A DNA stretch of 64,000 nucleotides from Parendozoicomonas callyspongiae (GCF_023502345.1 NZ_JAMFLX010000015.1:1-64000); one strand, 5' to 3'. Shown: positions 9,267 through 19,509, counted from the stretch's first letter. A program made the numbers and translations. Notes: generated from the sequence alone by a model not told the origin.

Positions 9267-10874
9267 TTATCCCATCATCCTTCTGTACTTCTCCTGATCC
9301 TCGTATAGTTCAAGAAACACTTTGTATTTGGCATTATAAAAGGCGACTGACGCTTGCTCTGGGAGAACCACTTCCCCAATAGTATTCATGGATGACATGG
9401 CTGTTCCCAGCTTTCCGTCAAACTCTCCTGCGGCAACAGCTCCGACCATGGCACCGCCAAGAAGAACGCTTTCAGGCACTGTGGGAAGGTACACATGACA
9501 ACCTGTGACATTGGCCAGGGTTTGCAGGAAGAGAGTGTTTTTGCTTCCTCCTCCGCATGCCAGAATTGAATTGATCTTGTATCCACCCTGATTCATTGTC
9601 GCAATGATATGAGTACCGCCCATGGCGATAGCTTGAATGGTGGCAAGGTAAAGCAGGGCAAGGCTTTCAAGGGACGTGGTCAGTGTTAATCCGGTTACCA
9701 TCCCAGTCAGATCCGGGTTGGCCCTGGGGTTTCTGTTGCCAAGAAAATACGGGAGAACATGAATATCCTTTGCGAGAAATGGAATGGCTTCTGGTGAACC
9801 TGCAATAGATCCAAGAGTTTCGTTGAGCTGCTGATAAACAGACAGGGATTTTCCCTCCGCCATCTTATTTAACTCGTTCGAGGCTGGGTGGGTGAATATT
9901 ATATGGTCAGTCAGCGAACCTCCTGTCGACTGTCCGGCTGCATTGCTCCACATGTCGGGAACAAGTATGGACTTTGCCGGGCCCCAGATGCCGGGAACAT
10001 TTCTGGGTTGATCTGAAGCTGTCATATAACAGTTTGATGTGCCAGATGTCAGCGCAATGCGTTGGTTGTAATTCACTTCCTTACCATTACGCTTGGCGCT
10101 GATCATACCGATAGCGCCCGCACAGGCATCAATAAGAGCCGGACCTACAGGTGTGCCAGCCATTAATCCGAGCTCTTCAGCAGCTTTAATGGTGAGCTCT
10201 CCCCGCCTTGGCGAGCTGTCTGTCTGTGGCCCGGAGCGCAACAGTTCATCCGTCATATCCTCCAGACCAATGGTTTGGAGAAAGTTGTTTGCTGAATCAG
10301 TGTTTTCCAGTGAGATACCGGTTTTCTCCGGGGCCTGATCTGCGAACGTTGCATGCCAGACAAGCCACTCGTGTAACATCATAAAGCAGCCGCGCTGCTG
10401 CCAGACTTCAGGCATGTTTTCCTTTACCCAGAGCATCTTGGGAACAGGCATTTCAGGGTTGATTTTCCCTCCCAGTCTCTGCAGTTCTTGATGCTGGGTT
10501 GAGTTGATTGTTGATGCCTGCTTTTTAGCACGGTGATCCATCCATACGATCACGTTCCAAAAACAATTCCCGTTGGGGCTGATTGAAAGTGGGAACAAAC
10601 TTTTATCAAGAGCAACGGTTGAGTAGGTCGCATCGAAGCCAATGCCCTTTACAGCACTGGCATCAGTATTTGAATCTGAGAGAACCTGTCGGGTTGCCTT
10701 GCATACAGCCATCCAGATATTTCGGGTCGACTGCTCAACAAAGTCAGGCTTCGGTCGGTTGATTTCAATCAGGAGACTGGCTTTTCCCAGTAATTTCCCA
10801 TCAATTGAAAACAGGCCGGCACGAACACTACCGGTGCCCACATCCACACCCAGAAAAACATCGGTTACAGGCAC
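9267..10874 (-). CDS. FGGY-family pentulose kinase (ribulokinase-like)
   Basis: A 535-residue sugar kinase of the FGGY family. The N-terminal phosphate-1 motif is clear (GVDVGTGSVRAGLFS, about 9-23), and the C-terminal domain has the GGGSKN adenosine motif. Overall it resembles the D-ribulokinase branch that includes human FGGY and Yersinia homologs; the reaction would be ATP-dependent phosphorylation of a ketopentose such as D-ribulose. The start is GTG at 10874, behind GGAGG about 8-9 bases upstream. No sugar transporter or isomerase sits beside it, so the physiological substrate is open. Confidence 0.88.
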   Translation of the reverse strand: MPVTDVFLGVDVGTGSVRAGLFSIDGKLLGKASLLIEINRPKPDFVEQSTRNIWMAVCKATRQVLSDSNTDASAVKGIGFDATYSTVALDKSLFPLSISPNGNCFWNVIVWMDHRAKKQASTINSTQHQELQRLGGKINPEMPVPKMLWVKENMPEVWQQRGCFMMLHEWLVWHATFADQAPEKTGISLENTDSANNFLQTIGLEDMTDELLRSGPQTDSSPRRGELTIKAAEELGLMAGTPVGPALIDACAGAIGMISAKRNGKEVNYNQRIALTSGTSNCYMTASDQPRNVPGIWGPAKSILVPDMWSNAAGQSTGGSLTDHIIFTHPASNELNKMAEGKSLSVYQQLNETLGSIAGSPEAIPFLAKDIHVLPYFLGNRNPRANPDLTGMVTGLTLTTSLESLALLYLATIQAIAMGGTHIIATMNQGGYKINSILACGGGSKNTLFLQTLANVTGCHVYLPTVPESVLLGGAMVGAVAAGEFDGKLGTAMSSMNTIGEVVLPEQASVAFYNAKYKVFLELYEDQEKYRRMMG

Positions 10875-11023
10875 AACCCACCCTCCAGAGTTTTTATTGA
10901 TGGGAAATTAGGGTAGATGACATAACACGATGCTGATAAAGGGTTATGTGATTTATTTTCGACTCAGGGCTGGCACGACGGAGAAACTGTTTTTCACTGT
11001 TTCGGATTGGCATCTGTTGAGGT

Positions 11024-11051
11024 AAAAAAACGCCCGGGTTGTGCCCGGGCG
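11024..11051 (-). terminator. Intrinsic terminator of acs
   Basis: On the minus strand an 8-bp stem CGCCCGGG/CCCGGGCG with a 5-base loop (11031-11051) is followed by seven Ts (11024-11030). It lies 19 bases beyond the acs stop. Confidence 0.93.
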
Positions 11052-11069
11052 CTATTGTATCGGTGGCGA

Positions 11070-13034
11070 TCAGGCCCCGACATCTACCCGATCAGCAATC
11101 AGCTGATCAACAACACCGGGGTCTGCCAGTGTTGAGGTATCTCCAAGGTTTTCACATTCACCGGCCGCGATCTTTCGCAGAATACGCCGCATGATCTTGC
11201 CTGAGCGGGTTTTTGGCAGGCCGGGGGCATTCTGAATGATATCCGGCGTCGCAATTGGCCCGATTTCGTGACGCATCCATTTCTTGAGATCGGTGGCCAG
11301 CTCGAAAGAATAGTCCACACCTTTGTTCAAGGTGATATAGACATAGATGCCCTGACCCTTGATATCGTGCGGATAACCCACCACCGCCGCTTCGGCCACA
11401 TTTTCATGGGCGACCATAGCGCTTTCGATTTCCGCAGTGCCCATCCGATGGCCGGATACGTTGATAACATCATCCACCCGTCCAGTGATCCAGTAATAAC
11501 CATCTTCGTCACGGCGGGCACCGTCACCCGTTGTGTACATGCCTTTAAAAGTAGTGAAGTAGGTTTGGACAAAGCGTTCATGGTCGCCGAATACAGTCCG
11601 AGCCTGACCAGGCCAGCTATCCAGGATAACCAGATTGCCTTCGCAGGCACCTTCAACAATATTACCCATATTGTCGACAATAGCTGGCAGTACACCGAAG
11701 AAGGGGCGGGTTGCTGAACCGGGTTTTAGAGGTGTCGCGCCAGGCAGAGGTGTAATCATTGCGGCGCCGGTCTCTGTTTGCCACCAGGTATCGACAATCG
11801 GGCAGCGCTTCTCGCCAACGGTTTCGTAGTACCACTGCCATGCCTGTGGATTAATTGGTTCACCAACAGTTCCGAGCAGGCGCAGGCTCTTACGGCTGGT
11901 GTCTGCTACTGCTTCATCACCATGAGCCATCAGGGCACGAATTGCAGTGGGTGCAATATAAAGAATATTGACGCTGTACTTATCAACAATCTGGCTGACC
12001 CTGTTAACAGTTGGATAGTTGGGAATACCCTCATGCATCACGATAGTGGCACCATTCGCCAGCGGGCCATAAACCACATAGGAGTGTCCGGTGACCCAGC
12101 CAACATCAGCATTACACCAGAACACTTCGCCATCCTGATAATCAAACAGGTATTGGTGAGTCATGGAAGCATAAACCAGATAGCCGCCAGTCGTATGCAG
12201 AACACCTTTCGGAGTACCGGTTGAGCCTGAGGTGTAGAGAATAAACAGAGGATCTTCTGCCCCCATCTCCCGCGCCTGACAGTAAGGTGAGGACACCTCC
12301 ATCAGCTGGTGCCACCAGACATCACGGTGAGAGTGCCAGGGTACATCCGCACCGGTGCGCTGGTAGACGATAACCTTTTCGATACTCTTGATTTCAGGGT
12401 GAGTCAGCGCTTCATCAACATTGGCCTTCAGGGGAACCTTACGGCCGCCACGAACACCCTCATCGGAGGTGATGATAATCTTGGCATGGCTGTCGATAAC
12501 ACGGCCTGCCAATGCTTCCGGAGAGAAACCGGCAAAAACAACCGAATGGATCGCGCCAATACGGGTACAGGCCAGCATGGCCACTGCCGCTTCAATCACC
12601 ATCGGCATATAGATGGCAACGACATCTCCCTGACGAACGCCCTGAGATTTCAGGGCATTGGCAAAGCGGGAAACCTGTTCATGGAGTTCACGATAAGTAA
12701 CTGAACGCTCTTCGCCGGGTTCATCACCTTCCCAGTAGATAGCAATCTGGTCACCTTTCTCTTCCAGGTGACGGTCAAGACAGTTATGGGAAACATTGGT
12801 GGTACCGTCTTCAAACCACTTGATTTCAACGTGGTGATCGTCGAAGGAGACGTTCTTGACCTGGGTAAATGGGTTGAACCAGTCGATACGCTGTCCATGT
12901 TCGCGCCAGAAACCCTGGGGGTTGACGATGGACTGCTGGTACATCTGTTTATACTGCTCTTCGTTACACAGTGCCCTTTCGGCAGCTTCTGGTTTGACAG
13001 GATAAACGGAGGGAGTCGTAGCATCGTTGCTCAT
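11070..13034 (-). CDS. acs: Acetyl-CoA synthetase
   Basis: 654 residues, typical Acs length. It activates acetate to acetyl-CoA through acetyl-AMP in the cytoplasm. The adenylation P-loop [11 protein letters not shown] (about 263-273), the TWWQTETG motif, the TGD hinge and the C-terminal lysine motif [11 protein letters not shown] (target of reversible acetylation in the family) are all present. This gene is the classic output of the CrbS/CrbR acetate switch, and those regulators lie 3-10 kb to the right. The ATG at 13034 has only a weak SD-like CAGG. It has its own intrinsic terminator. Confidence 0.97.
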   Translation of the reverse strand: MSNDATTPSVYPVKPEAAERALCNEEQYKQMYQQSIVNPQGFWREHGQRIDWFNPFTQVKNVSFDDHHVEIKWFEDGTTNVSHNCLDRHLEEKGDQIAIYWEGDEPGEERSVTYRELHEQVSRFANALKSQGVRQGDVVAIYMPMVIEAAVAMLACTRIGAIHSVVFAGFSPEALAGRVIDSHAKIIITSDEGVRGGRKVPLKANVDEALTHPEIKSIEKVIVYQRTGADVPWHSHRDVWWHQLMEVSSPYCQAREMGAEDPLFILYTSGSTGTPKGVLHTTGGYLVYASMTHQYLFDYQDGEVFWCNADVGWVTGHSYVVYGPLANGATIVMHEGIPNYPTVNRVSQIVDKYSVNILYIAPTAIRALMAHGDEAVADTSRKSLRLLGTVGEPINPQAWQWYYETVGEKRCPIVDTWWQTETGAAMITPLPGATPLKPGSATRPFFGVLPAIVDNMGNIVEGACEGNLVILDSWPGQARTVFGDHERFVQTYFTTFKGMYTTGDGARRDEDGYYWITGRVDDVINVSGHRMGTAEIESAMVAHENVAEAAVVGYPHDIKGQGIYVYITLNKGVDYSFELATDLKKWMRHEIGPIATPDIIQNAPGLPKTRSGKIMRRILRKIAAGECENLGDTSTLADPGVVDQLIADRVDVGA

Positions 13035-13155
13035 AGCGCCATACCTGTTCTTATTTTTATTAGTTATGCAGATCAGTTGCGGACGGCTTGGATTGTTACT
13101 TTTGTCGAACGGGGAAGCTATTAGACTTTGGTCTTAATCGACGGGGGAAGTTGAT

Positions 13156-13199
13156 ATCCGCCCGATAATTGCGATTAACTGTCGGGCGGATGGTTTTTT
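13156..13199 (+). terminator. Orphan plus-strand intrinsic terminator upstream of acs
   Basis: A perfect 10-bp GC-rich stem ATCCGCCCGA/TCGGGCGGAT (13156-13165 with 13182-13191) has a 16-base loop and is followed by GG and six Ts. It points away from acs and has no plus-strand protein gene before it, so the transcript it ends is unknown; a short RNA starting upstream of acs is one possibility. Confidence 0.6.
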
Positions 13200-13219
13200 A
13201 CCAAACGGAACTTGGAGTA

Positions 13220-14332
13220 TTAATCATTCCTATACCTTTTTTTGCTTATGGAGGGCACTTTCCCCCAAAGCCACCCGAGGGTGCCTTTTTTATAGAAGCG
13301 ATGCAGCCCACACGCCACCGGTGGCGCTATCGCCAGGGCAGCGTAATAAGGGTGAGCATAAGCCATGTTAGCAAGAGAATGAAAAGGCCCGGTAACATAC
13401 CCCCATACCACAGACAGCGTGCCAGCTGAAGCCTCTGAAGTGCCACTTGCAGCAACAACTATTGGTAGACCAGCAGCAACTGCTGTTTGAACAGGGCCAG
13501 TGCCCATGTTAGAGAATGTTATAACAGGCCGCCTATAGTTTCCTCCTCCGGTTGTTTCGAAAGCAGGCATGTATTCTGGGTTAGGGTCAGGATCCAGGTA
13601 TAGAAAGTCAACATGACTTACTTTTACTGTACCGCCAGATAATAAACGGGAGATATCTTGTTGATGAACCTTGATCTGGCTGTCTGACAATTCTGGTATG
13701 ATGGCGGGCGTCGTATCTATAAATGGAACTTGATATTCCGCACGACTATCGGCTTCAGTAAGATCAATGCTCAGACCCTGAGCACTCAGATGTGCGTTGT
13801 CTCTGCAGATAATGGCGGATTTATGGAATAATAATTCTGGAGCAACGGTTAGCTCAGTATAAGTCAACGCTTTGTCTTTAACTGGCAAGTTTTCTTTCAT
13901 TGTGCCGCGTATAAAGACGGATTGATTTTTTGAAATTGTGACAGGTTTATCCCATACAAAATTTCCGGATGAGCCGTCTATCACTACCGCAATACGCGCA
14001 GATGCATCGGACGTAGCCAAAGCTTCAACAAGTGGCTGAATTCCTGTTGTAGCATCAACAAAAACTGCCTTGGTTGGAGCTTCTGAATTTACTTTATCCT
14101 GGGGAAGTATACTTGCCGAACTGGCTTTATGGAGAGGCCTTCTGGTAAGTTGTGTTGCTATAGATCCCTCTGAATACGGAGTATCCGGGGGGTTACTCCA
14201 AATGGTTGTTCCCCTGTGATGGGAGCCAGCCGTCTTGCCAGAGTTTCCTCTGGCTGTCATATTCAGGCACGCCAGCAAAATGGCCATCAGCAGAAGTGAA
14301 ACCCTGTATCGAACGTAGTTTTGGTAGAACAT
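13220..14332 (-). CDS. Secreted/membrane-anchored protein, paralog of its neighbour, unknown function
   Basis: 370 residues, not recognised. An N-terminal signal with a possible lipobox (LLAC at about 18-21) is followed by a basic, Ser/Thr-rich stretch and then a domain shared with the next gene upstream: VFVDATTGIQPLVEAL, NFVWDKPVTI, CRDNAHLSAQGLSIDLT. A hydrophobic segment near the C-terminus precedes a basic tail. The start at 14332 has GGGAG 6 bases upstream. The gene lies 92 bp after its paralog in the same orientation, and the pair is probably co-transcribed. The shared core looks like repeated beta strands (VxIxG, LxxSGxA), but I would not assign a fold. Confidence 0.75.
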   Translation of the reverse strand: MFYQNYVRYRVSLLLMAILLACLNMTARGNSGKTAGSHHRGTTIWSNPPDTPYSEGSIATQLTRRPLHKASSASILPQDKVNSEAPTKAVFVDATTGIQPLVEALATSDASARIAVVIDGSSGNFVWDKPVTISKNQSVFIRGTMKENLPVKDKALTYTELTVAPELLFHKSAIICRDNAHLSAQGLSIDLTEADSRAEYQVPFIDTTPAIIPELSDSQIKVHQQDISRLLSGGTVKVSHVDFLYLDPDPNPEYMPAFETTGGGNYRRPVITFSNMGTGPVQTAVAAGLPIVVAASGTSEASAGTLSVVWGYVTGPFHSLANMAYAHPYYAALAIAPPVACGLHRFYKKGTLGWLWGKVPSISKKRYRND

Positions 14333-14424
14333 CAGTTACTCCCATGAGAGGTCTTCAGGGAGTAACCTATATAATCGCAAATCGCCTGTTTATCCACGTT
14401 ACTTTAATAAGACACGCCAGCCAG

Positions 14425-15822
14425 TTATTTGTATTGAGATGTGCCAATTTGGTCTAGCTTTTCACTTGTAGGGCCTATCATGGGACGTAGCTTTACACCT
14501 GCCTTATTAAATAATGGTCCAACATTTAATTCCATCAAATCTTCAGTCTCCTCAGTAATTGTCCCGAGCGAGCATCGGGCTAAATTTCTTGGGGTCGTCC
14601 GGCGGGAGGAATGATAAGACCTGGTCGATTTTGCTCTTTTGCTTTTGGGCGGAATAAATAAATCGTGGGCATAGGTGATACAATACGGCAGGATGTAAAA
14701 CCCACCAATCAGCACAATTGCTGTTCCGCTGGCATAGGGGTGATTAAGTACGAAACCGGTCACGGCAGAATAAAAGCCATTCAAAAAGATGCCCGCTGTT
14801 GTAGAAAATGATTGAGCCGCAGCAGGTCTAATCAAAAGTCCTGAGAGGCCCGCCAGAATTGGTAGCCTCCAGGCCGAAGATGGTTTGTATGCATGATAAC
14901 TTTTTGCTGGATTGTGACTCGCCGGGTCACTATCGTGATTGGTATTAATTTCAATATTCTGCCATAGAACTCCATCTTCAACCTGCAAAAAATTTCGGAC
15001 TGTATTTTCATCCCCGGCAAACAGAGTGATGTTCTTGAGAGTCGGTGGTCTGATGGGTTTCCCCTGTATAGTGATGATCGGTTCTGAAATGTTCTGCGGA
15101 GCGGACCTTGTCAAATCTACGTGAAGATTATTAATATCAATTGTTCCACAGTCCCGGCAGGATAAAGCTGGCCCTGATGAAAGCAGCTGTTCATCTAATT
15201 GTATTGATGGATAAGTTTTTTCATGAGAATCAGAGAGGGTGGAGACGGGAAGTGGTTCACCAGTTATTACAACTGACCGTTGCCCATCGATAATTACCTG
15301 TTTATCCCATAAAACAGGGTTTCCTGAAGGCTTAACCCTGACGGTTATGATGCTTCCTTCCGGAGATTTCTGCAATGCATCAATGAAGGGGGTGAGGCCC
15401 GTATCACCATCCACATGCACCAGCCGCCGGGGAGCTTTCTTTTGGTAGACAGTATTATTTATACCGACAGGAATTTCTGCATGAGTCGCTTGATCAGGTG
15501 TCAGTAGCTTGTCAAAAACACCTATTGGCTTGCGCAAAAGGTGGTTTATGGGTTGACCCTGAATATTATCTTCATATTCGCTGCTGTAGTGATTAAGCCG
15601 GGTGCCTGTTGAAACAGAATGCCTTCCAACGCTTTTCTTTGAGAATGGATGTTCAGAGGCATTACATGAAAAGATTATTGCACTTAAGGTAAATGATAGA
15701 AATGTGCCGATAATGTACTTCAAATACACACTGACTGTCGCAAAGAATAAATAACTCCCCCCCAATAAATACCCCCCACCCACCGGTTCAGGATCAGTAC
15801 TCTGCGTGAGTAGTTTCTGCAT
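14425..15822 (-). CDS. Secreted/membrane-anchored protein, larger paralog, unknown function
   Basis: 465 residues, not recognised. It shares the central domain of the downstream gene in the same order (LVHVDGDTGLTPFIDAL, PVLWDKQVII, SCRDCGTIDINNLHVDLT), followed by hydrophobic segments around 330-390 and a basic, Ser/Arg-rich C-terminal tail. The ATG at 15822 has GAGGAG 12 bases upstream. A GTG at 15729 would start directly at a signal-like stretch (VYLKYIIGTFLSFTLSAIIF), so the true start may be internal. The region between these starts contains runs of seven and six Gs on the coding strand. Topology suggests an exported domain with C-terminal membrane anchoring. Confidence 0.72.
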   Translation of the reverse strand: MQKLLTQSTDPEPVGGGYLLGGSYLFFATVSVYLKYIIGTFLSFTLSAIIFSCNASEHPFSKKSVGRHSVSTGTRLNHYSSEYEDNIQGQPINHLLRKPIGVFDKLLTPDQATHAEIPVGINNTVYQKKAPRRLVHVDGDTGLTPFIDALQKSPEGSIITVRVKPSGNPVLWDKQVIIDGQRSVVITGEPLPVSTLSDSHEKTYPSIQLDEQLLSSGPALSCRDCGTIDINNLHVDLTRSAPQNISEPIITIQGKPIRPPTLKNITLFAGDENTVRNFLQVEDGVLWQNIEINTNHDSDPASHNPAKSYHAYKPSSAWRLPILAGLSGLLIRPAAAQSFSTTAGIFLNGFYSAVTGFVLNHPYASGTAIVLIGGFYILPYCITYAHDLFIPPKSKRAKSTRSYHSSRRTTPRNLARCSLGTITEETEDLMELNVGPLFNKAGVKLRPMIGPTSEKLDQIGTSQYK

Positions 15823-15931
15823 AAAACTATTTAACTCCTCTATCCACTACCAAAAACACTCTACCGAAGTCTGTGACAATCAATTCCCGCTCTTCTTTTT
15901 CGTGAATCGTTTTTTATAAATTCCTTGTGTT

Positions 15932-15952
15932 TTCCTCGCAGTTTGCGAGGAG
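15932..15952. promoter_or_regulatory. Palindromic hairpin upstream of crbS
   Basis: An 8-bp perfect inverted repeat TCCTCGCA/TGCGAGGA with a 3-base loop occupies the AT-rich 270-bp spacer between the divergent secreted-protein gene and crbS. No T-run follows on either strand, so an operator or leader structure is more likely than a terminator. Confidence 0.4.
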
Positions 15953-16092
15953 CAACTGTGTACATTTGCCCCCTTTTTATATAGTTTGCAGTTTCTATAT
16001 GCGCAAATTTCAAATAGCAAAAATGCTAATGATGATCCTTTTGCTGATTGTTAATTAGAAAAAGAATTAATGAGTTAAATGGTAAAGCCGCG

Positions 16093-19000
16093 ATGGCAGT
16101 CTGGTTAATTGTCCTGGTTTCGATTCTTTATGCAGGCAGTCTGTTTACAATAGCCTGGTATGGTGATCGTAGTGACCGGTTTCGAAAAGGTCGCTGGCAG
16201 CCCCTTATTTACAGTTTAACACTGGCCGTTTACTGCACTTCCTGGTCATTTTTTGGCGCTGTTGGTCAGGCTGTTGATTCACCCTGGTCGTTTATTCCCA
16301 TTTATCTTGCTCCTATTGTCCTGATGCTGGTGTTCTGGCGCCTGCAGGCCAGGATGATTGCTATTGGAAAACGGGAAAATATTACTTCCATCGCAGATTT
16401 TCTGGCGGCCCGTTATGGGCGCTCCCGCCTGATTGCCATTGTTGCTACATCAGTAGCTGTTTTTGGTGTGATTCCCTATATCGCCCTGCAGCTGAAAGCC
16501 ATAGTGATGGGGTACAGCCTGTTTGTCACCGATCAGGAGCTTTTTTCCGGCCAGGGTGTTGCCAGTGGCGATACGGCATTGCTGGTTACTTTGGTTCTGG
16601 CTGCATTCAGTATTCTTTTTGGAACGCGGCATCTTGATACTACTGAGCACCATCATGGTGTGATGCTGGCGATTGCAGTGGAGTCGGTATTAAAGCTCCT
16701 CGCATTTATCGCGGTGGGTGTTGCCACAATCTGGTTTATGCCGGATACGTTTTCTCCAGAGACAATGACAACACTGGCACCGCCATCGGCTGGGGAGTGG
16801 GCCAACCTGACAATGCTGACGGTTGTTTCGATGATGGCCTATCTCTGTCTTCCCCGTCAGTTTCATGTTTCGGTTGTTGAAAATGAAGAAGTTGAACACT
16901 TCCATATTGCCCGCTGGGTCTTCTCTGGGTATCTCCTGCTTATGGCTGCTTTTGTCCTGCCCATTGCGCTGACAGGGCAGGAACTATTATCTCCCGGTAT
17001 CAGCCCGGATACATTTGTTATTAATCTGCCAATGGGCTTTGGCTCCTACAGTCTGGCCATTCTGGCTTATGTCGGTGGTGTTTCTGCGGCCATCAGTATG
17101 GTGATTGTCTCTGTGATCACCCTGGCCATTATGCTGGGCAATGAGATGGTTGTTCCCGCTTTGCTGCAGGGGCGCAAACTGGATGATAAATCGTTTCAGG
17201 AGCTGAAGTGGCTATTGCTGAATATTCGCCGCAGCCTGATTTTTATTGTGCTCTTCCTGGCTTGGGCATTTTCCAGGGCTATTGAAGGGCAGACTCTGGC
17301 CTCAATGGGCTTCATGTCTTTTACCGCACTGGCACAACTTGCTCCCGGGCTGATAGGCGGTCTTCTCTGGCGCAAGAGCAACAGTAAAGGTGTTGTAGCC
17401 GGAATCATTGCCGGTGGTGCGCTCTGGTTCCTGTTGATGGTTTTACCGGCGGCAGGTGTAGACGTTTTACCAATGTCGTTCACAGAGGCACTTTTTGCCG
17501 GAAATTCCCAGACAGCAAGAATGCTGATTAGTTTGCTTGCGAACCTTTTCTGCTACGCCGTTGGTTCTATTTACTTTGTGCCAAGCCTGCATGAACGTGA
17601 CCAGGCTGGGCGCTTTCTTGATGTTCATCTGCCCGGCCAGACTGATCTTCCCTTAAGCAATATTCGTGTTGATGACCTGGAACTTCTGGCTGCCCGCTTT
17701 GTTGGTGAAGACAAGGCAAAAATGACTTTTGAGTATGCGGCAGGTGACGAACAGCCCTGGTTTTTCCGACAGCGCAAGGCTTCACCGGAACTGCTGGCTA
17801 TTACTGAACGGCTGCTGTCCAGTGTTTTGGGAACGTCCTCTGCCCGTATTGTCATAAAGAGTGCATTAAAAGGGCAGACAATGGATCTCACCGATGTGGA
17901 GGATATTGTTGGTGAGGCCTCAAGCGTGCTGACGTTTAACAGAGAGCTGCTGCAAAGCTCGATTGAAAATATCAGCCAGGGTGTAAGTGTGATTGACCGT
18001 GACTTACGACTGGTGGCATGGAATCGCCGCTATATTGAGATGTTTCATTATCCGGAAACTCTGGTGCGGTATGGGCGGCATATCTCCGAGTTGATCCTGT
18101 TTAACGCTCATCGTGGACTATGTGGTCCTGGTGATCCGGAACAGCATGTGCGCAAGCGCCTGAACTGGCTGGAGAAAGGTTCACCTCACACATCTGAAAG
18201 ACAATACCCGGATGGCAAGGTTATCCAGATTCAGGGCAGCCCGATGCCCGGCGGTGGCTTTGTTATGAGTTTCTCGGATATCACTAAATTCCGGGAAGCT
18301 GAAGATAAACTGACCCGAATGAACGAAGAGCTTGAAAGTCGGGTCAGTGAGCGAACCAGAGAGCTGGAAAAACTGAATACAGCTCTGTTAAAAGCCAAGT
18401 ACCAGGCTGAGCAGGCCAATCAATCTCGCAGTCTGTTTTACACCACTATCAGTCATGATTTAATGCAGCCTATGCACGCTGCACGACTGTTTGCAGCCAC
18501 CATGGCCGACGAATTCAAGGAAGGGCGGGCAGGAGAACTGGCAACAAAGCTTGATGGTTCGCTGGGAGTCGCTGAGGATCTTTTAAAAGATCTGCAGCAG
18601 CTGTCGAGGCTTGAGACCGGAAGAGTGGCCTGCAATATTGAGCCTTTTCCCTTGAGCGATATTCTGGCTTCCCTGGAGACAGATTTCAGCGTGATGGCCC
18701 AGAAATATCAGGTGAAATTCCACTTGGTAAACAGCGATCAGATTATTGCCAGCGATAAGGTTCTGCTTCGCAGGGTGCTGCAGAACTTTCTGGCCAATGC
18801 TTTTCGATATGCTCAGAGCGGTTCGGTTATGCTGATATGCCGCAGGCAGGGTGAGCAGCTGAGGATTGAAGTACGGGACAGCGGCCCGGGAATTCCAAAG
18901 CAGAAACAGGAAGAAGTGTTTAAGGCTTTCCAGCGGTTGGATCATTCCGATGCCCAGGGGCTCGGGCTCGGGCTGGCAATTTCTCGTGGGATTGCTCGCC

Positions 19001-19506
19001 TGCTGAAACATGATATTGGTTTACGCTCTGTTGAAGGCAAAGGTTCGGTCTTTTCAATCACAGTTGCCAGAGCGGAGCTGCCTGCCTATCGCCCGCCTGT
19101 GAAGAAAGTGATCAGTCCAGGAAACCATCTGGCTGGTTGTGTTGTTTTCTGCATTGATAATGATGAAATGATTCTGGAAGGGTTGTCTGCACTGCTGCAA
19201 AGGTGGCAGGCAATTCCTCTTACTGCCAGGAATATGAAGGAGGCGCTCACTTTGGCTGAGAGTGAAGAGCCGGATATTATTCTGGCTGATTATCACCTGG
19301 ATCACGGTGAGAACGGGCATAGTGTTGCGCGCGCCGTGGAAGCTCAACTTGAGCGGGATGTTCCGGTCATTGTGATCTCTGCTGATGCATCACCCATGTT
19401 GAAAGCACAGCTGAAGGCGGAAGGGGTTGGTTATCTTGCCAAGCCTGTTAAACCTGCAGGGCTAAGAGCTTTAATGCAGCGGATGCTGGTGGTTGCAACT
19501 GTTTAA
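16093..19506 (+). CDS. crbS: CrbS-type sensor: SLC5-transporter-like hybrid histidine kinase
   Basis: About 1137 residues. Domains in order: a sodium:solute symporter (SLC5)-like membrane region (about 1-480), a PAS region (about 615-740), a coiled coil, a HisKA box TTISHDLMQPMHA (phospho-acceptor His788), an ATPase domain ending GLGLGLAISRG, and a C-terminal receiver with acceptor Asp1066 in ADYHLDHG. This is the architecture of CrbS, which with CrbR turns on acs in Vibrio and Pseudomonas relatives. I prefer ATG 16093 (MAVWLIVLVS) over a TTG at 16048, because family members begin right at the first membrane helix. Its ligand is unproven; acetate flux is the usual proposal. A strong hairpin terminator follows. 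Confidence 0.9.
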   Translation: MAVWLIVLVSILYAGSLFTIAWYGDRSDRFRKGRWQPLIYSLTLAVYCTSWSFFGAVGQAVDSPWSFIPIYLAPIVLMLVFWRLQARMIAIGKRENITSIADFLAARYGRSRLIAIVATSVAVFGVIPYIALQLKAIVMGYSLFVTDQELFSGQGVASGDTALLVTLVLAAFSILFGTRHLDTTEHHHGVMLAIAVESVLKLLAFIAVGVATIWFMPDTFSPETMTTLAPPSAGEWANLTMLTVVSMMAYLCLPRQFHVSVVENEEVEHFHIARWVFSGYLLLMAAFVLPIALTGQELLSPGISPDTFVINLPMGFGSYSLAILAYVGGVSAAISMVIVSVITLAIMLGNEMVVPALLQGRKLDDKSFQELKWLLLNIRRSLIFIVLFLAWAFSRAIEGQTLASMGFMSFTALAQLAPGLIGGLLWRKSNSKGVVAGIIAGGALWFLLMVLPAAGVDVLPMSFTEALFAGNSQTARMLISLLANLFCYAVGSIYFVPSLHERDQAGRFLDVHLPGQTDLPLSNIRVDDLELLAARFVGEDKAKMTFEYAAGDEQPWFFRQRKASPELLAITERLLSSVLGTSSARIVIKSALKGQTMDLTDVEDIVGEASSVLTFNRELLQSSIENISQGVSVIDRDLRLVAWNRRYIEMFHYPETLVRYGRHISELILFNAHRGLCGPGDPEQHVRKRLNWLEKGSPHTSERQYPDGKVIQIQGSPMPGGGFVMSFSDITKFREAEDKLTRMNEELESRVSERTRELEKLNTALLKAKYQAEQANQSRSLFYTTISHDLMQPMHAARLFAATMADEFKEGRAGELATKLDGSLGVAEDLLKDLQQLSRLETGRVACNIEPFPLSDILASLETDFSVMAQKYQVKFHLVNSDQIIASDKVLLRRVLQNFLANAFRYAQSGSVMLICRRQGEQLRIEVRDSGPGIPKQKQEEVFKAFQRLDHSDAQGLGLGLAISRGIARLLKHDIGLRSVEGKGSVFSITVARAELPAYRPPVKKVISPGNHLAGCVVFCIDNDEMILEGLSALLQRWQAIPLTARNMKEALTLAESEEPDIILADYHLDHGENGHSVARAVEAQLERDVPVIVISADASPMLKAQLKAEGVGYLAKPVKPAGLRALMQRMLVVATV

Positions 19507-19509
19507 CAT

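Noticed and set aside
13273-13297. Terminator-like hairpin with six Ts on the plus strand.
   Set aside because: The stem has a mismatch and the site lies inside the coding end of the minus-strand secreted protein gene; it is probably coding sequence.
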